Positions 35,938 through 45,824 of a DNA stretch of 64,000 nucleotides are shown piece by piece. How positions within the stretch are numbered: the first letter of the stretch is position 1; the number at the start of each line of letters is the position of its first letter. The DNA is from Polyangiaceae bacterium (lineage in GTDB: Bacteria > Myxococcota_A > Polyangia > Polyangiales > Polyangiaceae). The translations under genes and the position numbers were made by a program. The notes below the pieces were generated by a model. That model had not been told where the DNA came from and ran no database searches. It was given only the letters and a program-made list of their open reading frames with translations. The DNA lies in contig JABTUA010000001.1 in NCBI GenBank assembly GCA_015075635.1, positions 2,604,001 to 2,668,000 on the forward strand. Reading direction: 5' to 3'.

Positions 35938-38900
35938 ATGCACATCAAGAGGCTGGAGATCGCGGGCTTCAAGTCCTTCGTGGACCGCACCGTGATCCAC
36001 TTCGACCACGACGTCATCGGCGTCGTCGGCCCCAACGGCTGCGGCAAGTCCAACATCGTCGACGCCATCCGCTGGTGCATGGGCGAGCAGAGCGCCAAGC
36101 ACCTGCGCGGCCGGGCCATGGAAGACGTGATCTTCAACGGCTCCGAGTCCCGCGGCCCCCACGGGTTGTCCGAGGTCACCCTCACCTTCGACAACACCGA
36201 CCCGACCTACGCAGAGAGCCTGCCCCCGGAGTACCAGGCCTATCCCGAGATCGCCATCACGCGCCGACTGTACCGTGACGGTACGAGCGAGTACCTGATC
36301 AACAAGACGCAGGTTCGCCTGCGCGACATCACCGAGCTGTTCCTGGGCACCGGTGTCGGCACCAAGGCTTACTCGATCGTCGAGCAGGGGCGCATCGGGC
36401 AGATCGTCAGCTCGCGTCCGGAGGACCGCCGGCTCTACATCGAAGAGGCCGCTGGCATCACCAAGTACAAGCAGCGGCGCAAGCAAGCCGAGCGCAAGAT
36501 GGAGCTGACGCGCCAGAACTTGTTGCGCATCACCGACATCGTCACCGAGATCGATCGCACGCGCGCCTCGCTCAAGCGGCAGGTCGCCAAGGCCGAGCGC
36601 TACATCCAGTACCGCGCCGAGCTCGAAGACCTGGTCCTGCACGACGCTTCGCACAAGCTGCTCGAGTACATCGTCACCGAGCAGGTCGAGAAGACCAGTC
36701 ACGGAGAGGCTCAGAGCGGGCTCGAGCGCGCGCGGGAGAACCTCTCCGCAGCGGAGAGCGAGCTCGATCTCGCGCGGCAGGAGTCGCTGAGCATCGAGCA
36801 ACGCGCCGACAAGGCCAGCACCTCCGCCTTCGAGGCCGACAACGAGGTCACCGCCCTCGGCGCCGAGATCGAGCGCGCCAAGGACCGGATGAGCCACCTC
36901 GTCGAGCGGCAGAACTCCGCAGAAAACGAGCAGGATCAGATCGCCAGCCGCCTGGCCGAGCTGAACGCCGAGCGCGAGACCTTGGCCGACCGCCTGGCGG
37001 ACCTCGCCCGCGACGAGACCGAACGCGCCGCGGACGCGCAGAAGGAAGACGACGCCCTCGGCGAGCTCCGCGGCGAGGAGTCCCGCGCCAACGAGGTCTT
37101 GCAGGGCGTGCGCGACGAGCTCGGACGGACCAGCTCGCAGGCCGCCGCCGAAGAGGCGCGACTGGACGCGCACGCGCACCACATCGCCGAGCTCGAAGCG
37201 CGCCGCGACCGGCTGGGCGTCGAGCGCGACGGCATCGCCGACGAGCTCGCCGAGCTCAGCGCCAAGAAGCACGCGCTCGAGCGCAGCGTCGCCGAGCTCG
37301 CGGAGGGCAAGCGCCTGACCGTCGCCGAGCGCGAAGGCCTGGAGGCCGAGCTCGTCGAGCTCAGGGCCCGTCAGCTCGAGAGCGAGCGCAAGGTCGACGT
37401 CGCGAAGAACGAGCTCGGACTGAAGAAGAACCGGCTCAAGGCCCTGGACGAGCTGCACCGCCGTCTGGAGGGCGTGGGCGCGGGCGCGCGCGCGCTGGTG
37501 AACGGCTCGCACGCGGGCGTGCTCGGCCTGGTCGCCGACCGGATCGAGGCGCCGGAGGAGCTCACGGCGGCGTTCGCCGGCTTGCTCGGCGAGCGCCTGC
37601 AATACGTGGTGGTCGAAGATCTCCCGCGCGGGCTGGACCTGCTCGGCGAGCTCGCGCGCGCGGCGCGCGGCCGCGCCAACATCGTGGCGGCACGCCCGCC
37701 CTACGTGGCGGGCTCCGCGAAGAGTGGCGCACTGTCCGAGCCGGGGGTGATCGGCTACCTGGCGGACCGGCTGGTGTACGCCCCGGCGGACGAGGCCCTG
37801 GTGCGCGCCCTGGTCGGCGACACGCTGCTGGTGGAGACACCCGCGCAAGCGCTCTCCCTGGCCGAGCGCTTCGTCGGCACCACGGCCGTCTCGCTCGACG
37901 GCACCGTGGCGCGGCCCGACGGGGTCGTGAGCGGTGGCAGCGGAGACGACGCGGCCGCCGCCATGGTCGAGCAGAAGCGCGAGCTGCGCGTCCTGGCCGA
38001 GGACGTCGAGCGGCTGAGCGAGCACTACTCCCGCGTGCACGAGGAGCACACCGCGCTCCGCGCCCGCCTGTCCGAGGTGGGCACCAGCCTCGACCGCGCG
38101 CGCCAGGAGGCCCACGCCGGCGAGCTCGCGCACGTGACCGCCGAGAAAGATCTGGCCCGCACCTCGGACGAGATCACGCGGGCCACCGCCCGGCAGGCCA
38201 CCATCGGCGCCGAGTCCGCGGAGCTCGAGACCAAGCTCGCCGACGCGCGCCGAGCCCAGGGCGAGTGTCAGACTCAGCTCGAGGCCGCCCGCGCCAGCCT
38301 CGAGCACCTGCGTCACGAGCTCGGCAAGGCCGAGGCGCAGGCCGCCTCCTGGAACGAGCGCGTCACCGCGCAGGCCGCGCTGGTCACCGAGCGCAAGGTC
38401 CGTCTGGCCCAGGTGCGCGAGCAGGTCGAGGCGGCGAAGAGCTCGCAGGAGCGTGTGCTCGCGGCCATCGCCGATCTGGAAACGCGCGCCCAGCGGCTCG
38501 GCGACGAGCTGGTCGAGGTCGCGCGGTCGCTCGGCGAGACCGCCGCGCAGATCGTGATCGCGCGGGAGACGCGCCTCGGCGCCACGGAGGCAGCGCGGCT
38601 CGCTCACGAGGAGCTCTCCGCGGCGCGCGCTCTCTTGGAGCAGGTGCGCTTCGCGCTCGGCACCCGCGAGGCCGAGCTCAAGACGTTGCGCGACGAAGCG
38701 CAGCTGCTCGACGAATCGCTCCGGCGCGCGGAGATGGCCCTCCAGCGCATCGAGCTCGAGCGCCAGCACCTGCTCGCGAACGTCCGCGATCGCTTCCGCG
38801 GCCTCGACCTCCTACGGGTGGTCGGCGACTACCACGCTCGCCCGATCCCGGACGACGAGCAGCGCCGCCGCATCGAAGAGCTGACCCAGCTCATCGACCG

Positions 38901-39579
38901 CATGGGCCCGGTGAACCTGGACGCGGGTCGGGAGTGGGAGGACGCCGAGAAGCGCTTCCACGATCTGTCCACCCAGAAGATCGACATCGAGAAGGCCCTG
39001 GACGACCTCGACCGCGCCATCAAGCACATGAACCGCGAGTCGCGGCGGCGCTTCAAGGAGACCTTCGAAGCCGTCAACGAGCTGTTCAAGAAGACCTTCG
39101 TCCGCATGTTCCGCGGCGGCCGCGCCGAGCTCGCGCTCACCAACCCCGACGACATGCTGGAGACCGGCGTCGAGATCATCGCCCAGCCGCCCGGCAAGAA
39201 GCTCGGCAACATCGAGCTGATGAGCGGCGGCGAGAAGGCGCTCACCGCGGTGTCGCTGATCTTCTCGATCTTCCAGTACCGGCCCTCGCCGTTCTGCGTG
39301 CTCGACGAGGTCGACGCCCCGCTCGACGAGGCCAACGTGGCCCGCTACAACGAGGCCATCCGCTCGATGACCGCGAACTCGCAGTTCATCCTGATCACCC
39401 ACGTGCGCAAGACCATGCAGAGCGTGGACGTGCTCTACGGCGTGACCATGGGCGAGCCCGGCGTCTCGCGCATCGTCAGCGTCAAGGTCAACGATCAGGC
39501 CCAGGCGCGCAGCGAGCACCGCGGCGCGCTCTCGAGCATGCCGCCGGCGGCTGCGGACGAGTCGGTTCAGGTCGCGTGA
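35938..39579 (+). CDS. smc: Chromosome segregation ATPase SMC
   Basis: 1213 residues, usual SMC length. The head begins GPNGCGKSN (Walker A), with the signature LMSGGEKALTAVSLIFSIF and Walker B FCVLDEVDAPLDEAN near the C-terminus. Between them are two long coiled coils with Ala/Glu/Arg heptads and a central hinge (about residues 500-670, GVGAGARALVNG...). It forms dimers that, with ScpA and ScpB, organise and separate chromosomes. The start is preceded by AAGGA. ScpA/B genes are not in the window. A 287-base upstream gap holds no gene. Confidence 0.96.
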   Translation: MHIKRLEIAGFKSFVDRTVIHFDHDVIGVVGPNGCGKSNIVDAIRWCMGEQSAKHLRGRAMEDVIFNGSESRGPHGLSEVTLTFDNTDPTYAESLPPEYQAYPEIAITRRLYRDGTSEYLINKTQVRLRDITELFLGTGVGTKAYSIVEQGRIGQIVSSRPEDRRLYIEEAAGITKYKQRRKQAERKMELTRQNLLRITDIVTEIDRTRASLKRQVAKAERYIQYRAELEDLVLHDASHKLLEYIVTEQVEKTSHGEAQSGLERARENLSAAESELDLARQESLSIEQRADKASTSAFEADNEVTALGAEIERAKDRMSHLVERQNSAENEQDQIASRLAELNAERETLADRLADLARDETERAADAQKEDDALGELRGEESRANEVLQGVRDELGRTSSQAAAEEARLDAHAHHIAELEARRDRLGVERDGIADELAELSAKKHALERSVAELAEGKRLTVAEREGLEAELVELRARQLESERKVDVAKNELGLKKNRLKALDELHRRLEGVGAGARALVNGSHAGVLGLVADRIEAPEELTAAFAGLLGERLQYVVVEDLPRGLDLLGELARAARGRANIVAARPPYVAGSAKSGALSEPGVIGYLADRLVYAPADEALVRALVGDTLLVETPAQALSLAERFVGTTAVSLDGTVARPDGVVSGGSGDDAAAAMVEQKRELRVLAEDVERLSEHYSRVHEEHTALRARLSEVGTSLDRARQEAHAGELAHVTAEKDLARTSDEITRATARQATIGAESAELETKLADARRAQGECQTQLEAARASLEHLRHELGKAEAQAASWNERVTAQAALVTERKVRLAQVREQVEAAKSSQERVLAAIADLETRAQRLGDELVEVARSLGETAAQIVIARETRLGATEAARLAHEELSAARALLEQVRFALGTREAELKTLRDEAQLLDESLRRAEMALQRIELERQHLLANVRDRFRGLDLLRVVGDYHARPIPDDEQRRRIEELTQLIDRMGPVNLDAGREWEDAEKRFHDLSTQKIDIEKALDDLDRAIKHMNRESRRRFKETFEAVNELFKKTFVRMFRGGRAELALTNPDDMLETGVEIIAQPPGKKLGNIELMSGGEKALTAVSLIFSIFQYRPSPFCVLDEVDAPLDEANVARYNEAIRSMTANSQFILITHVRKTMQSVDVLYGVTMGEPGVSRIVSVKVNDQAQARSEHRGALSSMPPAAADESVQVA

Positions 39580-39663
39580 GGCAGGCCTGACTGACGCCAT
39601 CTTGACGCCCGTCAAGGCGAGGCCGGCGGGAGCAGCCGCAGCATGGGCGCTCGGAGGTGCCGC

Positions 39664-41886
39664 ATGCGCGTGCTCTTGGTCGGGGCGGATTTCGAAGAGA
39701 ACCTGGGCGTCGGGATGATCGCTGCGGCCGCCGAGGCCGCCGGACATCAGGTCGCCATCGCGCCCTTCAACGCGCCCAAGGCCGCCGCGGGCATCGCCGC
39801 GCGGGTCGCGCGGGAGGCGCCGGATCTGGTCGGCCTCAGCATCCAGTTCCAGCACCGCTCCCACGAGTTCGTCTCGCTCGCGCGGGCGCTGCGCCGCGCG
39901 GGCTACCGCGGACACGTCACCGCCGGCGGTCAGTTCCCGACCCTCGCCGCCCGCGAAGTGCTCGGCAGCGGCCACGGCATCGACAGCGTCGTGCTCCACG
40001 ACGGCGAGGAGACGATCGTCGAGCTGCTCGCCGCGCTGGAGCAGGGCACGCCCCTCGACCAAGTGCGCGGGCTCGCGTTCGTGGACCAGGGCGGCGTTCG
40101 GCTCACTCCCGGCCGCGGCCTCGGGACGAGCCTCGACAGCCTCCCCTTCCCCAAGCGCTACCGGCGCCCGTCGCGCCACGCCGGTGTGCCGTTCGTGCCC
40201 ATCATGGGCTCGCGTGGCTGCTGGGGCAGCTGCAGCTACTGCTCCATCACCTCCTTCTACCGCGACGCCAAGCAGGCCGGCGGCGGGCCGCTCCTGCGCC
40301 TGCGCAGCCCCGACAACGTCGCCGAGGAGATGGCCGGGCTCAGCCACGCCATCGGCGAGGCGTGCGTGTTCTGCTTCCACGACGACAACTTCCTCCTACC
40401 GAAGCCCGCCGACTCGCTCGAGCGCGTGCAGGCCATCGTCGGCGCGCTCCGCCAGCGCGGCGTCGAGAAAGCCGGTTTCATCGGCAAATGCCGGCCGGAG
40501 ACCCTCAGCGCCGAGCTCGCCCGCCAGCTCGCCGAGCTCGGGGTGGTGCGCCTCTACGTCGGCGTCGAGAACGTGGCGGAGGCGGGCTCGGATCACCTGA
40601 ACCGCGGGGTGCAGCACCGCGCGGTGTCCGAGGCCCTCGACGCCTGCGAAGCCACAGGAATCTTCGCCTGCTACAACCTCCTGGTCTTCGAGCCGAAGGC
40701 GACCCTCGCTCACTTGCGCGAGAACGTCGCGTTCATGCGAGCGCACCCCGCTCAGCCGGTCAACTTCTGCCGCGCCGAGCCCTGCTACGGGACGCCGCTC
40801 CAGCTCGGCCTGGCAGCTTCCGACAAGCTCGGCGGCAGCTACTTGGGCTGGAACTACCGCATCGAAGATCCGAGGACGGAGCTCTGCTTCCGCATCGCGG
40901 CGGCGGCGTTCCGCGAGCGGAACTTCCGCTGCGACGGCGTGGCCAATCGCTACATGGGCGTGGGCTACGCGGCCAAGCTGGTCGAGCACTTCCACCCCGA
41001 CGTGGGGGGAGCCCATCGTCGCCTGCGGGAGCGGGCCGAGTCGCTGACGCGCGCCATCACCCTCGACACGGCACGGCTGCTCGAGAAGGCGGTGGACTGG
41101 GCGGAGCACGCCGACCTCGCCGACTTCGACGCCATCGAGCGAAAGACCGCGCTGCTCGCGCTGGAGGTCGCCGCGTCAGATCGGAGCTGGCAGCACGAGC
41201 TCGATGGCTTCTACGCGGAGGTCGACGCGGTCGTCCGGCGGCTCGGGGAGCCGCGCGCGATCCGGCCGAAGCGACCGCCGGCGCGGAGCGGCAGAAACCT
41301 GGCGCTCGGCGCGTCGCTCGCCCTGTGGGCGCTCGGCTGCGGCGGCGACACCGATGACGGCCCACTCCCACAAGACGGCGGCAAGGAAGACCAGATGGTC
41401 GCCGATCCCCCGCCCCCGGACGCCGGCTACGACGCCGGCGAAGACCAGATGGTCGCCGATCCGCTCCCCGAGGACGCCGGTGTGGACGCCGACGCCGACG
41501 ACGGCGACTCCATGGTCGCCGATCCGCCGCCCGCAGACGCCGGCATGTCGCTGAACGAGCCGCCCGCGGGGCGCCGCGAGCTCATCGACCAGTGGACCGA
41601 CACCGGCGTGCGGCGCGCGGTGCGCAGCAAGGATCTGCCGCTCTACGATCCGCCGGAGCTCGAGCTCGCCGCGACCCGCGTCGGCGGCGCGATCGAGGTC
41701 CGGGTCTTGGGCCTGCCCGAGGGCGCGAGCACGCGCTTCGAGGCGCTCGGCACGGTCGCTGCGGACGGCGCGCTCGCCCGCTGGACTCCCGCCGACGAGG
41801 CCTTCGACGCGCTCAGCGTCGCGGTGCGAACCCGCGGCGGCATCAGCGTGGCAAGCGTCAGGGCGAAGGCCGTGCGCACGGGCTAG
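39664..41886 (+). CDS. B12-binding radical SAM protein fused to a lipoprotein-like tail with MVADP repeats
   Basis: 740 residues. An N-terminal cobalamin-binding Rossmann domain (about 1-150, without the DxHxxG base-off motif) is followed by a radical SAM domain with CWGSCSYC (Cys186, 190, 193). From about residue 540, a hydrophobic stretch ends in LWALGC (Cys559, lipobox-like), then MVADP recurs at 578, 596 and 617 amid PPPPDAG-like sequence, with a final beta-rich domain. No start codon precedes the lipobox in this frame, so it is a true fusion. GGAGG sits 6 bases before ATG 39664. Known relatives methylate or rearrange substrates with SAM; the tail may be the substrate (inference). It converges on dnaE2, and their stop codons overlap (CTAG). 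Confidence 0.75.
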   Translation: MRVLLVGADFEENLGVGMIAAAAEAAGHQVAIAPFNAPKAAAGIAARVAREAPDLVGLSIQFQHRSHEFVSLARALRRAGYRGHVTAGGQFPTLAAREVLGSGHGIDSVVLHDGEETIVELLAALEQGTPLDQVRGLAFVDQGGVRLTPGRGLGTSLDSLPFPKRYRRPSRHAGVPFVPIMGSRGCWGSCSYCSITSFYRDAKQAGGGPLLRLRSPDNVAEEMAGLSHAIGEACVFCFHDDNFLLPKPADSLERVQAIVGALRQRGVEKAGFIGKCRPETLSAELARQLAELGVVRLYVGVENVAEAGSDHLNRGVQHRAVSEALDACEATGIFACYNLLVFEPKATLAHLRENVAFMRAHPAQPVNFCRAEPCYGTPLQLGLAASDKLGGSYLGWNYRIEDPRTELCFRIAAAAFRERNFRCDGVANRYMGVGYAAKLVEHFHPDVGGAHRRLRERAESLTRAITLDTARLLEKAVDWAEHADLADFDAIERKTALLALEVAASDRSWQHELDGFYAEVDAVVRRLGEPRAIRPKRPPARSGRNLALGASLALWALGCGGDTDDGPLPQDGGKEDQMVADPPPPDAGYDAGEDQMVADPLPEDAGVDADADDGDSMVADPPPADAGMSLNEPPAGRRELIDQWTDTGVRRAVRSKDLPLYDPPELELAATRVGGAIEVRVLGLPEGASTRFEALGTVAADGALARWTPADEAFDALSVAVRTRGGISVASVRAKAVRTG

Positions 41887-44800
41887 TGAAAATCCCGTGA
41901 CCGCTTCTCGAGCTTCGACTCCGGACGGTCGAGGCGCTCGAGGTCGTCCACGATCACGTGCAGGATGGGCACCTCCGCCCGCGTCGCCTCGCGGTCGCGC
42001 TCCACCTTGCCGTGGGCGAGCAAGAGCGTCGAGTGGCGCGCGACCAGGCGCAGGCGCTCGTAGACCGCATTCCACAAGATCAGGTTCACGAAGCCGGTCT
42101 CATCCTCCAGCGTGATGAACACGACGCCGCTCGCCGTGCCTGGCTGCTGGCGCGTGAGCACCAGGCCCGCGACGCTGATCCGGCTGCCCTGCCGCGCGCC
42201 GGGCAGCTCCGCTGCCGTGAGCACCCCCCGCGCCCGCAGGCGCTCCCGCAGGTGGCGCATCGGGTGATCCGAGACGGAGAGTCCCTTCCGCCCGTAGTCG
42301 AGCAAGAGCTGCTCGGCAGCGCGGAGGGGCGGCAGCTCGACGCGCGGCTCGACCACGTCGAGCTTCGCGAACAAGCCGCCCACGCGCGGGGCGCGCGACT
42401 GCCACACCGCGTTGCGCCGCCCAGGCACGAGCGGCTCGAGCGCGCCCGACTCCGCCAGCCGCTCGAGCTCGTCTTTGCGCAGCTCCGTGCGCCGGATCAG
42501 GTCGTCGATGCTGCAAAACGGCGCTTCGGCCCGCGCGCGCTCGATGCGTCGCGCCCGCGCCTCCGAGAGCCCCTTGATCATGCGCAAGCCCAGCCGCACC
42601 GCCCGCGCCGCCTCGGGGAACGGGCTCCTGATCGCGTTCGCCTCGCCGGGCGGCTCCAGCGTGTTGTCCCAGTCGCTCGCGCTCACGCTCACCTCCCGGA
42701 GCTCCACGCCGTGGCGCTGCGCATCCTGGAAGATGGTGCTGGCCGAGTAGAAGCCCATGGGCTGCGAGTTCACCAGCGCGCAGGCGAAATGCGCCGGATA
42801 GTGCGCCTTCTGCCAGGCCGAGACGTAGACCAGCAAGGCGAAGGAGGCCGCGTGCGACTCGGGGAAGCCATAGTCCCCGAAGCCCTTGATCTGCTCGAAC
42901 AGGCGCTCGCCGAACTCCTGGCTGATGCCCTGCCGGGCGAAGCCCTCGAGCAAGCGATCCCGGTGCCTGAGCAGCTTGCCGCTCTTCTTCCACGCCGCCA
43001 TGTCGCGCCGCAGCTGATCGGCCTCGCCGCCGGAGTAACCCGCGCCCACGATGGCGATCTGCATCACCTGCTCCTGAAATAGCGGAACCCCGAGGGTGCG
43101 CTCGAGGATCGGCCACAGCGACGGGTGCGGCGAGGCGACCTCCTCCTCGGCGTTTCGCCGCCGGAGGTAGGGATGCACCATCCCACCCTGGATGGGCCCG
43201 GGCCGCACGAGGGCCACCTCGACGACCAGATCGTAGAAGCGCCGGGGCTTGAGCCGCGGCAACATCGCCATCTGCGCGCGGCTCTCGATCTGGAACACCC
43301 CGACGGTGTCGGCGCGACAGCAAAGATCGTAGACGCGGGGGTCTTCGGCGGGGACGCGGGCCAGGGAGTCGAGGGGATCGGAATTCGGGTGAATCAATCC
43401 CAAACACTTGCGAATCGCCGTCAACATCCCCAGCCCCAGGACGTCGATCTTGAAGAAGCCGAGCGTCTCGATGTCGTCCTTGTCCCAGGGCATCACCGTG
43501 CGCTCGGGCATCCTCGCCGGCTCGATCGGCGCCACCTCGTGGAGCGGCTGCGCCGAGAGCACGAACCCGCCCACGTGAATCGAGAGATGGCGCGGGAAAC
43601 CCTCGATGGCCCGCGCCAGCATCACGCTCTGCCGGAGCCGCGCGTCGCTGGGATCGAAGCCCATCTCGAGCAGGCGCGTCTGGCTGACCTCGGCGGAGTC
43701 CCAGTGGGTGATGGTGCCCGCCAAGCGGTCGATCTGCTCCAGCGAGAGGCCGAAGACCTTGCCCACCTCGCGTAAGGCGCTCTTGCCCCGGTAGCAGATC
43801 ACCTCGCTGACCATGGCGGCGCGGTCGCGGCCGTAGCGCGCGTAGATCTCCTGGATCACCTCCTCGCGGCGCTCGTGCTCGAAATCGATGTCGATGTCCG
43901 GCGGCTCGCTGCGCTCCGCGCTCATGAAGCGCTCGAACAACAGGTTCGAGCGCGCCGGATCGACGGCGGTGATGCCGAGCACGAAGCAGACCGCGCTGTT
44001 GGCAGCGCTGCCCCGCCCCTGACACAAGATGCGCCGCGCCCGCGCGATCTCGACGATCTCCCAGGTCGAGAGGAAATAGGGCGCGACGCCGAGCTGTGCG
44101 ATGAGCCCCAGCTCCTTCTCGATCTGCGCCGCGACGCTGGTCGGTACCCCGCCGGGGTAGCGCCGGTTGGCCCCTTCCTGCGCCAGTCGCCGGAGCTTCT
44201 GATCCGCGCTCTCGCCCGGCGCGAGCGTGCAGGGAAAGTGATAGCTGAGCTCGGAGAGCGAGAAACGACACGCGCTCGCCACCTCCGCGCTGCGCTCGAC
44301 CCAGCCGAGCCGGTCGCGGAAGAGCTTCTGCATCTCCAGCTCGGAGCGCAGAAAAGCCTCGCTGTTGGCCGTCAGCGCCGTGCCCGCCCGATCCAGCGTC
44401 GTGCCCTCGCGGATGCAGCACACCACGTCGGCCACGGCCTTGCGCGAGCGGTGGTGGAACAGCGGCCGCGCGCTGGCCACCACCTCGAGCCCGTAGCGCT
44501 CCGACCAGCGCTCGACCTCGAGCAGGCGCACGCTGTCGAAGGCGTCGAGGTGGCGATGGGCTGCGATGAAGGCGCGCTCGCCGAGCACGTCGGCGAGCAG
44601 GCCGAGGAGCTCGGGCGGCGGCGCGTCGGGGCCGCGAGGATCGCGCGGCGCGGGCACGACGGCCAGGAGCCCCTGGTGGTAGCGCGCGAGATCGTCCAGG
44701 CTGAGCGCCCCCTCCCCCTTCGGCCGCCCGGCGTGCGCGAGGGTGAGCAGTCGGCAGAGGTTCGAGTAGCCGTCGTGATCGCGAGCGAGCAAGGCGACGC

Positions 44801-45077
44801 TCGGAGCCGACGAGAGCGCGCCGAGACGCGCTTCGCTCGGCGAGGTCGGCGAGCGCGACGGCACGGCTGGATCGAGCAGGAGCTCGGCCCCGACGATCAG
44901 CGGCTGCTCGCACTCTCGGCTCTGGGCGTGGGCGCGCACCGAGCCATACAGACCCATGCGATCGGTCAGCGCGAGGGCGGCGAGGCCGAGCTCCTTGGCG
45001 CGCACCACCAGCTCCTCCGGGTGCGAGGCGCCGGTCAGGAACGAGAAGTTCGAGCGCGCGAGCAGCTCGGCGAACAT
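41883..45077 (-). CDS. dnaE2: Error-prone DNA polymerase DnaE2 (ImuC)
   Basis: 1064 residues, the C-family alpha-subunit-like polymerase of the SOS mutasome. The PHP domain (SNFSFLTGASHPEEL) starts at residue 1 but lacks the usual HxH pair (reads LLARS). Catalytic DxD is intact in PPDIDIDFEHERR, followed by FPRHLSIHVGGFV and GDYGFPESHAASFALL, typical of DnaE2. An OB domain is near the C-terminus (ISVAGLVLTRQQPG). It performs translesion synthesis with ImuA and ImuB. A LexA-like operator abuts the start codon. No Shine-Dalgarno is visible. It is 4 kb away from imuB-imuA. Confidence 0.93.
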   Translation of the reverse strand: MFAELLARSNFSFLTGASHPEELVVRAKELGLAALALTDRMGLYGSVRAHAQSRECEQPLIVGAELLLDPAVPSRSPTSPSEARLGALSSAPSVALLARDHDGYSNLCRLLTLAHAGRPKGEGALSLDDLARYHQGLLAVVPAPRDPRGPDAPPPELLGLLADVLGERAFIAAHRHLDAFDSVRLLEVERWSERYGLEVVASARPLFHHRSRKAVADVVCCIREGTTLDRAGTALTANSEAFLRSELEMQKLFRDRLGWVERSAEVASACRFSLSELSYHFPCTLAPGESADQKLRRLAQEGANRRYPGGVPTSVAAQIEKELGLIAQLGVAPYFLSTWEIVEIARARRILCQGRGSAANSAVCFVLGITAVDPARSNLLFERFMSAERSEPPDIDIDFEHERREEVIQEIYARYGRDRAAMVSEVICYRGKSALREVGKVFGLSLEQIDRLAGTITHWDSAEVSQTRLLEMGFDPSDARLRQSVMLARAIEGFPRHLSIHVGGFVLSAQPLHEVAPIEPARMPERTVMPWDKDDIETLGFFKIDVLGLGMLTAIRKCLGLIHPNSDPLDSLARVPAEDPRVYDLCCRADTVGVFQIESRAQMAMLPRLKPRRFYDLVVEVALVRPGPIQGGMVHPYLRRRNAEEEVASPHPSLWPILERTLGVPLFQEQVMQIAIVGAGYSGGEADQLRRDMAAWKKSGKLLRHRDRLLEGFARQGISQEFGERLFEQIKGFGDYGFPESHAASFALLVYVSAWQKAHYPAHFACALVNSQPMGFYSASTIFQDAQRHGVELREVSVSASDWDNTLEPPGEANAIRSPFPEAARAVRLGLRMIKGLSEARARRIERARAEAPFCSIDDLIRRTELRKDELERLAESGALEPLVPGRRNAVWQSRAPRVGGLFAKLDVVEPRVELPPLRAAEQLLLDYGRKGLSVSDHPMRHLRERLRARGVLTAAELPGARQGSRISVAGLVLTRQQPGTASGVVFITLEDETGFVNLILWNAVYERLRLVARHSTLLLAHGKVERDREATRAEVPILHVIVDDLERLDRPESKLEKRSRDFH

Positions 45078-45079
45078 GG

Positions 45080-45096
45080 GCTGAACAAATTATCAG
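45080..45096 (-). promoter_or_regulatory. LexA-type SOS operator of dnaE2
   Basis: On the dnaE2 strand the site is CTGATAATTTGTTCAGC. It matches 16 of 17 positions of CTRHAMRYBYGTTCAGS, recalled as the Myxococcus LexA box. It starts 2 bases upstream of the ATG, so the mRNA may have almost no leader or the start may lie further in. Confidence 0.75.
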
Positions 45097-45145
45097 TCTA
45101 TTTCGCTGGGAAAAATCTCATTCTTGGGGCAGCGACAAGGCTCAA

Positions 45146-45796
45146 TCACTTCGCGAGGATGGCGGCCATCTTCGCCTTGGCGTCGGCCTCGCTGGTCGCC
45201 TCCACGAAGCTGTGGGCGTAGCCGTCGACGCTCGGCAGACCGGTGATGCACCAGCCCGGGTTGTCCGGCTGAGGCACCAGCGTGCCGAAGGGATCGATGC
45301 CCGCGACGAAGTACTCGCCGACCTTGTCGGGGCCTTCCGGTGGCGCGTAGTAGGCGTGACCGCCGTGGTTCACCTGCGTCACACCGCTGCCCTTGCCGAT
45401 GGCGATCACGTCGAAGGTGACGTGCGCGCCGCCGGCACCCGAGCACTCCTCGTCGATGCGCGCCACCTGGATCACCGCGACGACGCACGAAGCCGCGATG
45501 ACGGCCTCGAGCCCCGCGTCGAGTGTCCCGCCCTCTTGGCAGCTGCCCGCATCCACGCCGCCGCCGCTCCCGCCGCCCGAGCTCGAGCCCGCAGCACCCG
45601 AGGTGCCTCCGCTCGACGTGCCGCCTCCGCTCGTGCCGCCTCCGCTCGACGTGCCGCCTCCGCTCGTGCTGCCTCCGCTCGAGGTGCTGCCTCCGCTCGA
45701 GGTGCTGCCTCCGCTCGACGGCGTGCCGTCTCCCGATGTTTCTCCGGAGCAAGCTGCGGCGAGCGCGATGCACGTCGCGACGATGAGCGGGCGCAT
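45146..45796 (-). CDS. Lipoprotein with GGSTSS repeats
   Basis: 216 residues. The leader ends in ALAAACS (lipobox). About residues 20-75 are low-complexity GGSTSS/GGGTS repeats, then a small globular domain with four Cys and a GEYFVAGIDPFG/GWCITG pattern. Function is unknown. It is divergent from the protein at 45825, with only 28 bases between starts, so the promoters must overlap the coding starts. Confidence 0.75.
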   Translation of the reverse strand: MRPLIVATCIALAAACSGETSGDGTPSSGGSTSSGGSTSSGGSTSGGGTSSGGGTSGGGTSSGGTSGAAGSSSGGGSGGGVDAGSCQEGGTLDAGLEAVIAASCVVAVIQVARIDEECSGAGGAHVTFDVIAIGKGSGVTQVNHGGHAYYAPPEGPDKVGEYFVAGIDPFGTLVPQPDNPGWCITGLPSVDGYAHSFVEATSEADAKAKMAAILAK

Positions 45797-45824
45797 GCCC
45801 GCAGTGTACGTGGTATCGGGGGGC

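Noticed and set aside
35932-38769. Very long open frame (about 945 codons) antisense to smc
   Set aside because: It lies wholly inside smc, which is recognised along its whole length. GC-rich third positions keep the opposite frames open; the product is low-complexity Ala/Leu/Arg/Val.
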